A stretch of 64,000 nucleotides of DNA, from assembly GCF_009846525.1 (NCBI RefSeq), contig NZ_CP024621.1, forward strand, positions 434,001-498,000, in the 5' to 3' direction. This DNA is from Halomonas meridiana. GTDB lineage: Bacteria; Pseudomonadota; Gammaproteobacteria; Pseudomonadales; Halomonadaceae. The notes below the pieces were generated by a model. It worked only from the letters and a program-made list of their open reading frames with translations, was not told the DNA's origin and ran no database searches. Below, one piece after another: positions 25,360 to 34,273 of the stretch. Numbering within the stretch: position 1 is the stretch's first letter; each line of letters begins with the position of its first letter. The position numbers and the translations under genes were made by a program.

Positions 25360-25785
25360 ATGCGAGTCTCAGAGCTGGCTCAGACGGGAGGAGTAACGGC
25401 AGAAACGGTACGCCACTATACAAGGGAAGGGTTATTGCAACCGCACCGCGACCCGCGCAACGGTTATCAACTCTACGATGCAGAGTCCTTGGGGCGCCTA
25501 CGTTTTATCGATTGCCTGCGTTCGCTGGGTGTTAGTCTTCCAGAGATCAAGCAAATATTATCTTGGGCGGATCAAGGCACTGCAGAGTTTATTGAACCAG
25601 TACCACTCGCCACTCAAAGGGGACGTCTTTACTTGCGGGCTCAAGAGTTCCAGGTGATAGCGCGCTGGATAGATAATATGAATCAAGACAAGATGACTGA
25701 AAGTTTCAGCCTGAAGGAGCTCATCGAATCGCTTGGATCTAGAAAATCAGACGTCGAGATTAATGATAAGCGAGGTCATCATTAA
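25360..25785 (+). CDS. MerR-family regulator with a non-canonical sensor domain
   Basis: 141 residues. The N-terminal winged helix is standard (VSELAQTGGVTAETVRHYTREGLLQPHRD...GYQLYDAESLGRLRFI). The only Cys is in FIDCLRSLG. The C-terminal metal-loop Cys pair of CueR/ZntR/CadR is absent, and after ILSWADQG the sequence departs from the usual dimerisation helix. It may sense something other than a soft metal, or be impaired. It is transcribed away from the 25.2-kb promoter it most likely controls. GAGG precedes the start. Confidence 0.85.
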   Translation: MRVSELAQTGGVTAETVRHYTREGLLQPHRDPRNGYQLYDAESLGRLRFIDCLRSLGVSLPEIKQILSWADQGTAEFIEPVPLATQRGRLYLRAQEFQVIARWIDNMNQDKMTESFSLKELIESLGSRKSDVEINDKRGHH

Positions 25786-26516
25786 TGTTGCGATGGGGTC
25801 ATGGCACCGTGCGTATCCACCATCCCTATCATGGATTCCAAATACCAGAGTTGCCAGACGGCAAACGCAATAATTAGCAGCGCTGCTAGCGTACGAGTCG
25901 CAGGACTACGTATCCATATTGAGACGCGGCGCGCTGCCACACCGGTCGCTAGGACGGCAGGCAGGGTGCCGAGCCCGAAGGCCCCCATCATCGCGGCGGC
26001 ACGCAATGGCTCGGCTACGGCCAGACTCCAGGCCAGCATCGAATAGATTAGCCCACAAGGCATCCAGCCCCATAGCGAGCCAAGTGCGAACGCTTGGGGC
26101 ACTTTTACAACAGGCATCAAGCGACGTCCTATTGGTTCGATGCGGCGCCACAGAACGCGCCCTAGTGCCTCGATACGTAGCAAGCCCTTCCACCAGTTGG
26201 CGATATAAAGCGCCATCAGTATCAACATGACCGCCGCCAGGATACGCAATACCAGGGCGAAGCTGTCCAATGCATGGTTGAGCACGGAACCGAGCAGGGC
26301 CACCAAGGCACCCGCGATCATGTAGCTGCTGATACGGCCTAAATTATAGCCGAGCAACAGAGCTGCTAAACGGCTAGGTTGTCGCATGCTGGGGGGCACA
26401 GCAAAGGTCAGGGCACTCATGATGCCGCCACACATGCCGATACAGTGCGCGCCTCCCAGCAAGCCGAAGACGAAGGCCGCCGCCAGCGGCGGCAGGCTCA
26501 GGTCGGCGGGATTCAT
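25782..26516 (-). CDS. DsbD_2/TauE-like membrane protein
   Basis: 244 residues, about six helices. GLLGGAHCIGMCGGIMSAL at the start and LGSLWGWMPCGLIYSML in the middle are the paired Cys motifs of the DsbD_2 (CcoS/sulfite-exporter-like) family, related to CcdA. In cytochrome oxidase operons such proteins help with copper or haem insertion. It follows the DsbD-alpha-like gene without a gap and is the last gene of the long copper ATPase operon. It ends convergently with the MerR gene, overlapping by 4 bp. Confidence 0.85.
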   Translation of the reverse strand: MNPADLSLPPLAAAFVFGLLGGAHCIGMCGGIMSALTFAVPPSMRQPSRLAALLLGYNLGRISSYMIAGALVALLGSVLNHALDSFALVLRILAAVMLILMALYIANWWKGLLRIEALGRVLWRRIEPIGRRLMPVVKVPQAFALGSLWGWMPCGLIYSMLAWSLAVAEPLRAAAMMGAFGLGTLPAVLATGVAARRVSIWIRSPATRTLAALLIIAFAVWQLWYLESMIGMVDTHGAMTPSQH

Positions 26517-27059
26517 TTAAGGAGCGCCTTTGGTGCTATCCGCCGTACCAAGGGAGGGGCTGGTGGCGAAGGTCGCCGGAGGGGAGCCGTACGGTGAGAT
26601 AAGTTCGACCTGTTCGGGTGGATAGCAAAGTCCTTGATCGGAACAGCCCTGAAAGGTCACCACGACGGCCAACGGTCCGATCACGGTCTCGCTCGCCTCG
26701 ATGGGCGCACTCACCAACACCTGATTGTAGAAAACATTAATGTCCCCCAAAGATGCGTGCGACATTGGCTCACCAGGTGGCAAAGCCAGCTCTCCGAAAT
26801 TGATACTTCGAGAGAGACTCTCAATCGCAAACTGATGCCGATGAAGGTAATAGTCTTCGGCGACGGTGAAACCGACATAAACCCGATCATCGTCTCGCCA
26901 AGCGGTGGTTCGGAAGGCTTCTGTAGCCGGTAGAAAGTCACGTTGCGTCGAACGGTTAAAAGGGGAGCTTTTGTCACCAACCCCAAATATCTCTTCACGT
27001 GCCGCTACCGGTGTGACTATAAAGAGTGCCACCATTAGAAAAGCGAAGACTTGTTTCAT
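26517..27059 (-). CDS. stand-alone DsbD N-terminal (alpha) domain protein
   Basis: 180 residues with a signal peptide (cleavage after PVAA). The sequence follows the periplasmic DsbD-alpha domain: [38 protein letters not shown] and the redox pair in [13 protein letters not shown]. In full-length DsbD this domain delivers electrons to DsbC/DsbG. Here it is a separate protein, next to a DsbD_2-type membrane protein and with DsbG encoded in the same operon, so a split DsbD is likely. The start overlaps the lgt stop by 4 bp. Confidence 0.88.
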   Translation of the reverse strand: MKQVFAFLMVALFIVTPVAAREEIFGVGDKSSPFNRSTQRDFLPATEAFRTTAWRDDDRVYVGFTVAEDYYLHRHQFAIESLSRSINFGELALPPGEPMSHASLGDINVFYNQVLVSAPIEASETVIGPLAVVVTFQGCSDQGLCYPPEQVELISPYGSPPATFATSPSLGTADSTKGAP

Positions 27060-27868
27060 GAGTTTAACGCCGCCTTTGGCTTATCCACTGGCTGACGTCT
27101 GGACCAAGCGACCAGAGCAAAACCCGCTATGAGCATCGGTAGTGTCAACAGCTGCCCCATGGTCAACCAGCCAAAAGCGATGAATCCCAACTGAGGGTCT
27201 GGGAGGCGCACGAACTCCACGATGAAGCGAAAGGCTCCGTACAGAAGCAGGAACAACCCAGAGATGAGGCCTCGCTGACGCGGTCGGCGCGATAGCCACC
27301 ACAGCACGGCAAACAACACGACACCTTCAAGGGCAAACTCGTAGAGAGCCGAAGGATGGCGTGGCTCTGGGCCCAGCTCCATCATGGATGGAAACACCAT
27401 TGCCCAAGGTACATCACTAACTCTTCCCGGTAACTCGTGATTGATGAAGTTACCGAGGCGACCCGCTCCCAGGCCGATCGGGACTAACGGAGCAATGAAG
27501 TCAGTCAGTTGAATAAAAGCCAGTTGATGTTTGCGAGCAAACAGCCAGGCAGCCACTAATACACCGGCAAGGCCGCCATGAAAGCTCATGCCTCCTTCCC
27601 AGATTTTTAATAACCAAAGGGGGTTTGCTTGCAGTTGTTCGAGCCCGTAAAACAGCGCATAGCCAAGACGGCCGCCAACGATGATGCCGATGGCGCCGTA
27701 GAAGATCAGGTCGCCCATATCATCGTGGCTTAGGCCGAGTCGGTGGGCGCGACGCCGACCCAACCACCAAGCAGCGACTAGCCCGATGACATACATTAAG
27801 CCATACCAGTGGATCTGAAGAGGGCCTATGGCGATGGCGATCGGATCAATTTGAGGGTATTGCAACAT
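27056..27868 (-). CDS. lgt: prolipoprotein diacylglyceryl transferase
   Basis: 270 residues, seven helices. Diagnostic motifs: [10 protein letters not shown] with the catalytic His, [14 protein letters not shown] (the Lgt signature, with His where Gly is frequent) and RHPSALYE. Known reaction: transfer of a diacylglyceryl group from phosphatidylglycerol to the lipobox Cys. It lies in the copper ATPase operon rather than with thyA as in many gammaproteobacteria, so it is probably an accessory copy. lspA and lnt occur in another metal operon of this window. Confidence 0.93.
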   Translation of the reverse strand: MLQYPQIDPIAIAIGPLQIHWYGLMYVIGLVAAWWLGRRRAHRLGLSHDDMGDLIFYGAIGIIVGGRLGYALFYGLEQLQANPLWLLKIWEGGMSFHGGLAGVLVAAWLFARKHQLAFIQLTDFIAPLVPIGLGAGRLGNFINHELPGRVSDVPWAMVFPSMMELGPEPRHPSALYEFALEGVVLFAVLWWLSRRPRQRGLISGLFLLLYGAFRFIVEFVRLPDPQLGFIAFGWLTMGQLLTLPMLIAGFALVAWSRRQPVDKPKAALNS

Positions 27869-27936
27869 ATACCTTCCTTAACTTAGCGTTACAGATGGAG
27901 TCATTAATAAAAAAATAATGCGTTTTCATAACCGTT

Positions 27937-28464
27937 TTATCGTTTCCACTTCTCGACTTCTTGGATGACTCGCTCAACATCTTCAGACGTTATGTAACCT
28001 GTATGTTTGTAACGAATAGTGCCTTCGGTATCGACCAGATAGCTTTCTGGGGCGCCATACACACCTAGCTCAAAACCTAGGTTACCCTCTGGATCAAAGA
28101 TGTTGACTTCAAAAGGGTTCCCGAACTCGTCAAGAAACTCGAGCCCCTTTGCCTGGGTATCCTTGTAGTTGATCCCAACCAAGCGGACGCCTCGCGCGGC
28201 TAAATCCAATAACTGCGGCATTTCATGTTTGCAAGTCGGACACCACTCTCCCCACACATTGACTAATGTCACCTTTCCTTTAAAAAGAGATTCATCAACG
28301 AGCCTTGAGGGGTCTTCCAGCGTTGTCAGGCTGAATGGCGGAAACGGCTGAGCTAACAAGGGTGAATCTCTGGCGCTAGGATCCATTGATAAGCCCTGAT
28401 AAAAGAAAAAGCTCAAACCAAAAAAGCCCAATAGGGGTAAAAATAGCAATGTCCGAAATTTCAC
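27937..28464 (-). CDS. membrane-anchored thioredoxin (DsbE/CcmG-like)
   Basis: 175 residues from a GTG. One N-terminal helix anchors it. The active site is WGEWCPTCKHEMP near residue 75 and the cis-Pro loop is GVYGAPESYLVDTEGTIRYKHTGYI, the CcmG/DsbE pattern. Known role: reducing apocytochrome c thiols. The copper operon context suggests thiol maintenance under copper stress. A 68-bp gap separates it from lgt. Confidence 0.9.
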   Translation of the reverse strand: MKFRTLLFLPLLGFFGLSFFFYQGLSMDPSARDSPLLAQPFPPFSLTTLEDPSRLVDESLFKGKVTLVNVWGEWCPTCKHEMPQLLDLAARGVRLVGINYKDTQAKGLEFLDEFGNPFEVNIFDPEGNLGFELGVYGAPESYLVDTEGTIRYKHTGYITSEDVERVIQEVEKWKR

Positions 28465-28554
28465 GTGTACGTCTCACAGGTAGTAGCGGGTAAGTGCCTG
28501 CTGAGCATTGTTAATGCTTACGAAAGTTGATTTAGAGCACTCGGTTGCTATCGG

Positions 28555-29238
28555 TCATGGCTGTCGAGCCCATAAGCGTTTCGCCAGCAGAGGCAGCAAT
28601 GTAATGCCACTGATGAGAATCAGCGCGATTGTGAGGCCACGGGAGTCGGCCGTAATCAGCACTTCGCCGAACATGACGATTAGATACGCCGTGGGGATCA
28701 CGCCGGCCAGTGTGGCGATCAAAAAGCGCCAGAAAGACAGGGGGGTGATACCTGCCGCATAGCTGACGGCATCAAACGAAAGGAAGGGCACCAATCGGGA
28801 TGCAAAAACGATGAGCATCAAGCCTGTCTGAGAGCGCTCCTTTCCCAGCCAGTTGAGGATGGGCCGCGTACGCGGCCAGCGTTGCATCACTTCATAGCCG
28901 AGCAAACGAGCAATGCAGAAAGCGAGCAGAGCACCGGCTTCGGCACCGATAACGACATAGATCGTCCCCCAAACTGGGCCGTAAAGCGCACCAGCCACCA
29001 TCGCAATTGGGCCACTGGGAATCGGGCTCATGACAATGGCCGCCATCATCATAAAGATGATGGCCAACGGCCCCCAGACGCCCAGCCTATCAAGCCACTC
29101 ACGCAAGGCCTGCTTGTCGGTCAAGACCGACAAGGCGCCGGTCTCCATCAGAATCCAATAAAGGGCCGCCAAGCCCATCAATAGAGTGAGCCCCAAAAAG
29201 AGCGTTTGCTTTACGCTAAGCTTGGTTGCCATGTGCAT
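28555..29238 (-). CDS. TVP38/TMEM64 (DedA-like) membrane protein
   Basis: About 227 residues, five to six helices. PIPSGPIAMVAGALYGPVWGTIYVVIGAEAGALLAFCIARLLGYE and FASRLVPFLSFDAVSYAAGITPLSFWRF are the conserved VTT/SNARE-associated domain motifs. The start is uncertain: ATGs at 29238, 29232 and 29268 are all in frame. Some relatives (e.g. in mer operons and selenite resistance) are linked to metal handling. Here it is inside the copper ATPase operon. Confidence 0.85.
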   Translation of the reverse strand: MHMATKLSVKQTLFLGLTLLMGLAALYWILMETGALSVLTDKQALREWLDRLGVWGPLAIIFMMMAAIVMSPIPSGPIAMVAGALYGPVWGTIYVVIGAEAGALLAFCIARLLGYEVMQRWPRTRPILNWLGKERSQTGLMLIVFASRLVPFLSFDAVSYAAGITPLSFWRFLIATLAGVIPTAYLIVMFGEVLITADSRGLTIALILISGITLLPLLAKRLWARQP

Positions 29239-29293
29239 CTCAGTGGTCGTGATTGGGGAGACTCGCATCTCAGCCCTGTACCGTTATGGTGTA

Positions 29294-30124
29294 TCATTCA
29301 ACGCCCAATATTTCGCGAAACTGGTCGGTCGACACTGCGCCATTGATACGCTGAACTTTCCCGGCTTCATCACGGTAGTAGCTGGTCGGCGTTCCCGTAG
29401 CACCGGCCTCACGCATGATCTGGGCGTGATTTCTAAGAAGCGCTTGACTCTCCTCCGACGGCTCCACCGGCCTTATGCCGCCATTGCGAAATTCCAGTTC
29501 ATGAGTTTCGAGAGCACTGGCCGGATTGTCGGATTCAAGGATTGCAGCAGCTTTGCGAAGACTGTCCTCTGATAGCACGCCGACCAGCACGTGACGAAGC
29601 TGTAACACGCCTTGCTCAATGAGCGGGCGCGAATTTTTCCAGAGTGCATTGCAGTAGGGGCAGTTGGGGTCTGTTAGTGTGTACACAATATGCGAAGCAT
29701 CATCATTCCCCTCCGAGATAAAACGAGTGTTTTCAAACGCACTCCAGGTAGCTTCCAGCATGGGGTCCAGCACCAGAGCCTGAAGCTGGCTTTCCATAAC
29801 GGCATTGCCCTGCGGGTCGATTAACGTACCAATGACGGCGTAGTCGGAAGAGGAGGAGATATAAGCTGCCATAGGCTCATTATCATAAGACAAGGCATAG
29901 CCTTGGAGACCGTCAGGCGCTTCGAAGCTGCCATGGAAGGTGAACCCTTGATCCACCAATGCGGTAATCGATTTGGGCAAGGGAGACTCAGTATTCGTGG
30001 CACTGCTGGCCTGACGACTCTCAGTGGCATCAGTACTTGCTTCCTGCGCCAACGCAGGCAACGTTATAAGACCTAACAGACCTGCAGCAGCTAGGCAATA
30101 AGTGATAGGTAGGATATATCTCAT
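29294..30124 (-). CDS. dsbG: periplasmic disulfide isomerase DsbG-like
   Basis: 276 residues from the ATG at 30124, chosen because a signal peptide follows (MRYILPITYCLAAAGLLGL...ALA). The N-terminal dimerisation part is followed by a thioredoxin domain with TDPNCPYCNALW near residue 140 and the cis-Pro region GATGTPTSYYRDEAGK. The CPYC active site and overall length fit DsbG. Known role: protecting single Cys thiols and isomerising disulfides. The DsbD-alpha-like protein in the same operon is a likely reductant. Confidence 0.88.
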   Translation of the reverse strand: MRYILPITYCLAAAGLLGLITLPALAQEASTDATESRQASSATNTESPLPKSITALVDQGFTFHGSFEAPDGLQGYALSYDNEPMAAYISSSSDYAVIGTLIDPQGNAVMESQLQALVLDPMLEATWSAFENTRFISEGNDDASHIVYTLTDPNCPYCNALWKNSRPLIEQGVLQLRHVLVGVLSEDSLRKAAAILESDNPASALETHELEFRNGGIRPVEPSEESQALLRNHAQIMREAGATGTPTSYYRDEAGKVQRINGAVSTDQFREILGVE

Positions 30125-30188
30125 GGATGCTCTCTTTATTAGTTTCTGATCTACCCAAGGGGACGATTGTATTCGGTTGCCAGCTTCA

Positions 30189-30314
30189 TCACTTCTTATT
30201 AAAAAACAGGTATTTGATGAGCGCAGCAACACCAAGCCCCAGCGCAATAATCAACAAGATCGCTATTAGGCCCATCCCTGCCATACCCCACATGCAGCTT
30301 TCACTTCCCATCAT
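30189..30314 (-). CDS. 41-residue Met-rich single-helix membrane protein
   Basis: A short frame not reported by usual length cut-offs. It begins MMGSESCMWGMAGMG, then has a strong membrane helix (LIAILLIIALGLGVAALI), and ends KYLFFNKK. GAGGAAT stands before the ATG pair. It lies between the copper ATPase and dsbG genes, on the same strand, with a gap of 33 bp from the ATPase stop. The Cys and four to five Met before the helix suggest Cu(I) contact. No family recognised; translation is inferred. Confidence 0.6.
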   Translation of the reverse strand: MMGSESCMWGMAGMGLIAILLIIALGLGVAALIKYLFFNKK

Positions 30315-30347
30315 TTTGAATTCCTCGTTAACACGACATTGTTTGGT

Positions 30348-32822
30348 TTAGGCGCGATGAACAGCATCGTTTGGACGTGGTGTGGCATTGCCGGTATCCG
30401 ATGTGAAACGGCGTAGCCGCAACGAGTTAGTCAGCACAAAAACACTGGAAATGCTCATGGCCGCCGCCGCCAGCATGGGGCTGAGCAATACGCCGATGAA
30501 CGGATAGAGCACGCCCGCCGCTACGGGGATTAGTGCTACGTTGTAGCCATAGGCCCAAACGAAATTGCCGATAATAGTCCGGTGGGTACGCTTGGAGAGC
30601 GCTGTGGCATTGACGATGCCTCGCAAATCGCCACTCATCAGCACCACATCGCCAGACTCGATGGCGATATCGGTACCAGTGCCGATCGCAATGCCCACGT
30701 CGGCCTGCGCTAACGCGGGAGCATCATTGATTCCATCTCCCACAAAAGCGACACGCTTGCCCTCCGCTTGGAGACGCCGGATCTCTGCCGCTTTCTGGTC
30801 GGGCAGCACCTCGGCGAGAACCTGCTGGATGCCAACCTGCCGTGCGATAGCATCGGCAGTAGCACGGTTATCGCCGGTGAGCATGGCCACGCCCACCCCT
30901 TGCGCTTTGAGTGCTGCGATAGCCTCGGCAGAGCCTTCTTTAAGGGGATCCGCCACCGCGATGACTGCAGCAAGCTGACCGTCTACCGCGGCATAGAGTG
31001 GGCTCTTGGCGTTCTCGGCCAACACCTTGGCGCGTGTTTCTGCCTGGCCGAGGTTGATTTCCAGCCGACGCATGTAACGATCAGCTCCTACTTGCACCAA
31101 GTGGCCGTCGACCTCGGCTTCAATGCCGTAGCCAGGCTCGGCACTAAAGCGACTGACCGGGGGTAATTCCAGCCCACGGGCCTTGGCGCCCTGTACAATA
31201 GCCTCGGCGATGGGGTGCTCGCTTTGAGCTTCCACCGCCGCGACCAGTCGCAGCACTTCGTTTTCATGGCCGTTGATCGCTTCGAAGTCGGTCAGTTCGG
31301 GGCGCCCTTGGGTCAAAGTGCCGGTCTTGTCCAGTACCACCGTATTCATCTTGGCCAGCGTCTCAAGCGCCGCCCCTTTACGAAATAGCACTCCCATCTC
31401 GGCCCCTTTCCCGGTACTGACCATGATGGCCGTTGGGGTGGCCAGACCCATCGCACAGGGGCAGGCAATTAGCAGCACGCTAACGGTAGTGACGAAGGCA
31501 AAGGACAAAGACGGCGCCGGTCCGAAAGCGAACCAGAGTGCAAAGGTAATCGCGGCAATAACGATGACCACAGGAACAAACACACCAGCAACCTTGTCGG
31601 CTAATTGCTGAATGGGGGGCTTCTCCGCTTGGGCCGTTTCCACCATCTTGACGATCTGCGACAAGACGGTGTCGGCACCGACTCGCGTGGCCCGAAAGGT
31701 AAGTGCACCGTTCTTGTTGATAGTGCCACCGACGACTTCGGAACCCTTCTGTTTGACGACCGGCACTGGCTCACCGCTGATCATCGACTCATCAATGTAG
31801 GAGTGACCCTCCTCAACGATGCCATCGACTGGAACACGCTCCCCTGGGCGAACCAAAATACGATCGCCCGTGACGACGGCGTCGATAGGCAGCTCGACGG
31901 TTTCATCCTCGCGGATGACACGGGCAGTTTTCGCCTGTAATTGCAGAAGCTTCTTGATCGCCTCGGAAGTGCGACCTTTGGCAATGTGTTCAAAATAGCG
32001 ACCGAGCAGAATTAGCGTCACAATGACCGCTGCCGCTTCGAAATAGCTCACGGCTGTTCCGACGGGGAAGAGCGCGGGCGCCAGCAAGGCGGCGACTGAA
32101 TAGAAGTAGGCAGCGCTCGAGCCGATCATGACGAGGCTGTTCATGCCCGGATTAAAATGCCGGAGTTCGGCGAAGCCGGCACGATAGAAGCGTGCACCTG
32201 CATAAAACTGCACCGGTGTCGCCAATAACCACTCGACGCCCATCCAGGCGCGATGCGGCATTAGACTTGTTAACAGCGTGTCAAAAGCGGGAATCATTTT
32301 CCCCATGGCGATAATGACCACCGGAATCGTGAATATTGCCGCGAGCACGACTCGGCGGCGAAGCTCAGCTCTCTCCCGGTCCTCGCTGTCCGTCGGTGGC
32401 GGCGTATCGGTATCCTGTGGTTCATAGCCTGCCTCGCGGATGGCATGCTGAATACGCGGTAGAGAAACGACTCCCGGCAGGAAACGAACGAAGGCTTTCT
32501 GGGTGGCGAGGTTAACACTCACCTCCACTATGCCGGGCAGCTTCGTTAGCGTTCGCTCAATCCGAGAGACACAAGATCCGCAACTCATGCCGGTGACGGG
32601 TATGTCGAGGCTTTCTACCACCGGTTGATAGCCCGCCGTTTCAATGGCATTGAGTAGGTTAGCGGTTGCGGTACCTGCTTCGACCTGGATAGCCGCCTTC
32701 TGTGTGGCGAGGTTTACTTGAGCGTTGATCACTCCTGGCTGCTGGCTGAGTGCACGCTCCACACGCCCAACACAGGAAGCACAGGACATACCACGAATCT
32801 CGATGTCGACGTGTTGCGTCAT
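30348..32822 (-). CDS. copA: Cu+-exporting P1B-type ATPase
   Basis: 824 residues. Two N-terminal heavy-metal-associated domains (GMSCASC near 12, GMSCGSC near 78), eight helices with the metal-passing ACPCAMG motif, phosphatase loop ISGEPVPV, phosphorylation site DKTGTLT, the EHPIAEAI His-Pro motif and the hinge GDGINDAPALAQADVGIAIG. CPC followed by the family's later helices marks the Cu(I) subgroup (CopA/ActP). It shares a name with the oxidase copA but is unrelated. It follows the MerR-like gene on the same strand after about 80 bp and heads the run of thiol and lipoprotein genes down to 25782. Confidence 0.95.
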   Translation of the reverse strand: MTQHVDIEIRGMSCASCVGRVERALSQQPGVINAQVNLATQKAAIQVEAGTATANLLNAIETAGYQPVVESLDIPVTGMSCGSCVSRIERTLTKLPGIVEVSVNLATQKAFVRFLPGVVSLPRIQHAIREAGYEPQDTDTPPPTDSEDRERAELRRRVVLAAIFTIPVVIIAMGKMIPAFDTLLTSLMPHRAWMGVEWLLATPVQFYAGARFYRAGFAELRHFNPGMNSLVMIGSSAAYFYSVAALLAPALFPVGTAVSYFEAAAVIVTLILLGRYFEHIAKGRTSEAIKKLLQLQAKTARVIREDETVELPIDAVVTGDRILVRPGERVPVDGIVEEGHSYIDESMISGEPVPVVKQKGSEVVGGTINKNGALTFRATRVGADTVLSQIVKMVETAQAEKPPIQQLADKVAGVFVPVVIVIAAITFALWFAFGPAPSLSFAFVTTVSVLLIACPCAMGLATPTAIMVSTGKGAEMGVLFRKGAALETLAKMNTVVLDKTGTLTQGRPELTDFEAINGHENEVLRLVAAVEAQSEHPIAEAIVQGAKARGLELPPVSRFSAEPGYGIEAEVDGHLVQVGADRYMRRLEINLGQAETRAKVLAENAKSPLYAAVDGQLAAVIAVADPLKEGSAEAIAALKAQGVGVAMLTGDNRATADAIARQVGIQQVLAEVLPDQKAAEIRRLQAEGKRVAFVGDGINDAPALAQADVGIAIGTGTDIAIESGDVVLMSGDLRGIVNATALSKRTHRTIIGNFVWAYGYNVALIPVAAGVLYPFIGVLLSPMLAAAAMSISSVFVLTNSLRLRRFTSDTGNATPRPNDAVHRA

Positions 32823-32902
32823 AATGACGATCTCCCTGTTAATTTATCGACGACCCGATAGGCAAACTTGATTCCCATGTTCGCTGTCGAGAAAATGCCC
32901 AA

Positions 32903-33310
32903 TCATTCAGTCTGCTCAGCGATAGCTTCAACAATCGGGCAGCCTTCCTGCATAGGCCCTTCGCCTGCACACTCACTCAATGTTTTCGATAATACGGCTT
33001 CAATCCGCGTGAGGTGTTTGATCTGCTCGCGCACTTTATGCAGCTTCTCGCCGGCGATGCGTTTAGCTTGTGCCCGGTCGCCATTAGCATCCTGAAGCAT
33101 TAACAGCTCCCGAATCTCTTGTAGCGTGAAGCCCCACTGCTTGGCATGAACGATAAACTGCAACCGATCCACGGCTTCTAATGGGTAACGCCGATAGTTG
33201 GCATCGGTCCTCCTCGGAGGAGGCATAAGTTTCTCTTTTTCGTAGAATCGAATCGCCTGGCTAGCGACTCCACTTCGTTCGGCAAGCTCGCCGATACTTA
33301 GTGTTTGCAT
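32903..33310 (-). CDS. MerR-family metal regulator (CueR/ZntR-like)
   Basis: 135 residues. Winged helix at the start (SIGELAERSGVASQAIRFYEKEKLMPPPRR), then a long dimerisation helix, and a C-terminal metal loop ECAGEGPMQEGCPIVEAI with two Cys separated by nine residues. That is longer than the CueR loop (seven) and closer to ZntR/CadR-type loops, so the metal is not certain. It lies upstream of the copper ATPase on the same strand. I see no 19-bp-spacer promoter directly before it or the ATPase. Confidence 0.88.
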   Translation of the reverse strand: MQTLSIGELAERSGVASQAIRFYEKEKLMPPPRRTDANYRRYPLEAVDRLQFIVHAKQWGFTLQEIRELLMLQDANGDRAQAKRIAGEKLHKVREQIKHLTRIEAVLSKTLSECAGEGPMQEGCPIVEAIAEQTE

Positions 33311-33390
33311 GACGTTACCTCACGACATTGCTAGTCTGAACGTCCAATAACCTGACTCAGTTGATATGCCTCCTACACCGGCCGAGGCTC

Positions 33391-34026
33391 CTATTGATTC
33401 GGTTGGCGCACGACCCTAAGGTAGGGCGTCTTAGTGTTCCAACCTTCGGGAAAGTGTTGCTTGGCGTCATCATTTGATAGCGATGGCGAGATGATGACAT
33501 CGTCACCGTTTTGCCAGTTAACGGGCGTGGCCACTTTGTGTTTGTCGGTTAACTGCAGCGAATCAAGAACACGCAGTATCTCGTCGACATTACGTCCAGT
33601 GCTGGGCGGATACGTCAAAGTGAGACGAATTTTCTTGTCAGAATCGATGATGAAGACCGTACGCACCGTCAGTTTAGGATCGGCTTTCGGGTGAATCATT
33701 CCATACAGCTTCGCCACCACCTGATCTTCGTCAGCCAGCAAGGGGTAGTTCAGAGCTGCGCCCTGAGTCTGTTCAATATCCCTCGCCCAGTCGTGGTGAG
33801 AGCTAAGTGGATCCACCGAAACCCCAACCAGCTTGGCTCCCCGCTGGGTGAATTCGAGCTTTCGCTTGGCAAACGCGCCCAGTTCTGTGGTGCATACTGG
33901 CGTAAAATCAGCGGGGTGCGAGAACAGCACCGCCCAGCTGTCGTCAAGCCATTGGTGAAAGTTGACCGTACCTTGCGTAGATTCGATCGTGAAGTTTGGT
34001 GCTGTCTCGCCCAGTTGTAGCGTCAT
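33391..34026 (-). CDS. 1-Cys peroxiredoxin (Prx6 type)
   Basis: 211 residues. FSHPADFTPVCTTELGAFA contains the peroxidatic Cys, and there is no other Cys, so it is a 1-Cys enzyme. The C-terminal extension (RNVDEILRVLDSLQLTDKHKVATPVNW...) fits Prx6/AhpC-TSA. Known reaction: reduction of hydroperoxides. It is transcribed from a MerR-type promoter at 34059-34089, which suggests induction by metal or oxidative signals. Confidence 0.93.
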   Translation of the reverse strand: MTLQLGETAPNFTIESTQGTVNFHQWLDDSWAVLFSHPADFTPVCTTELGAFAKRKLEFTQRGAKLVGVSVDPLSSHHDWARDIEQTQGAALNYPLLADEDQVVAKLYGMIHPKADPKLTVRTVFIIDSDKKIRLTLTYPPSTGRNVDEILRVLDSLQLTDKHKVATPVNWQNGDDVIISPSLSNDDAKQHFPEGWNTKTPYLRVVRQPNQ

Positions 34027-34058
34027 GGAAATGTCCTCATGTCATTCATTGAGTGGCC

Positions 34059-34089
34059 ACCATAACTTTGAAGTCAACTTTAAGGTCAA
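34059..34089 (-). promoter_or_regulatory. MerR-family promoter of the peroxiredoxin gene
   Basis: Minus strand TTGACC, 19 bp, TATGGT, with TTAAAGTTGACTTCAAAG in the spacer. It starts with the same 12 bases (TTGACCTTAAAG) as the 25.2-kb and 34.15-kb promoters. Confidence 0.75.
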
Positions 34090-34144
34090 GCGTGATGTGT
34101 AATATTTGCAGTTCGGTAGGAGACAAATAATTTGCCAATAAAGG

Positions 34145-34175
34145 TTGACCTTAAAGCAGCTGTAAGCCTTAAAAT
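34145..34175 (+). promoter_or_regulatory. MerR-family promoter of the second ccdA gene
   Basis: Plus strand TTGACC, 19 bp, TAAAAT. It opens with TTGACCTTAAAG, identical to the neighbouring divergent promoter at 34.08 kb and to that at 25.2 kb. Confidence 0.75.
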
Positions 34176-34273
34176 TATTATGGCGCTAAAATGGACATGA
34201 TATGAGGTAGCACCATGGGATTGGTATCAATACCCTTGTTGTCTGTCTCCATAACTTAAGTTGCGATAACACA

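Noticed and set aside
33311..33390. A MerR-type promoter before the regulator at 32903-33310
   Set aside because: TTGGAC with a 19-bp spacer can be read, but the -10 (TGAGGT) is very poor and adjoins the start codon.
34215..34259. 14-codon frame MGLVSIPLLSVSIT before ccdA
   Set aside because: Too short and without support; could be a leader peptide, but nothing in the sequence shows control by it.
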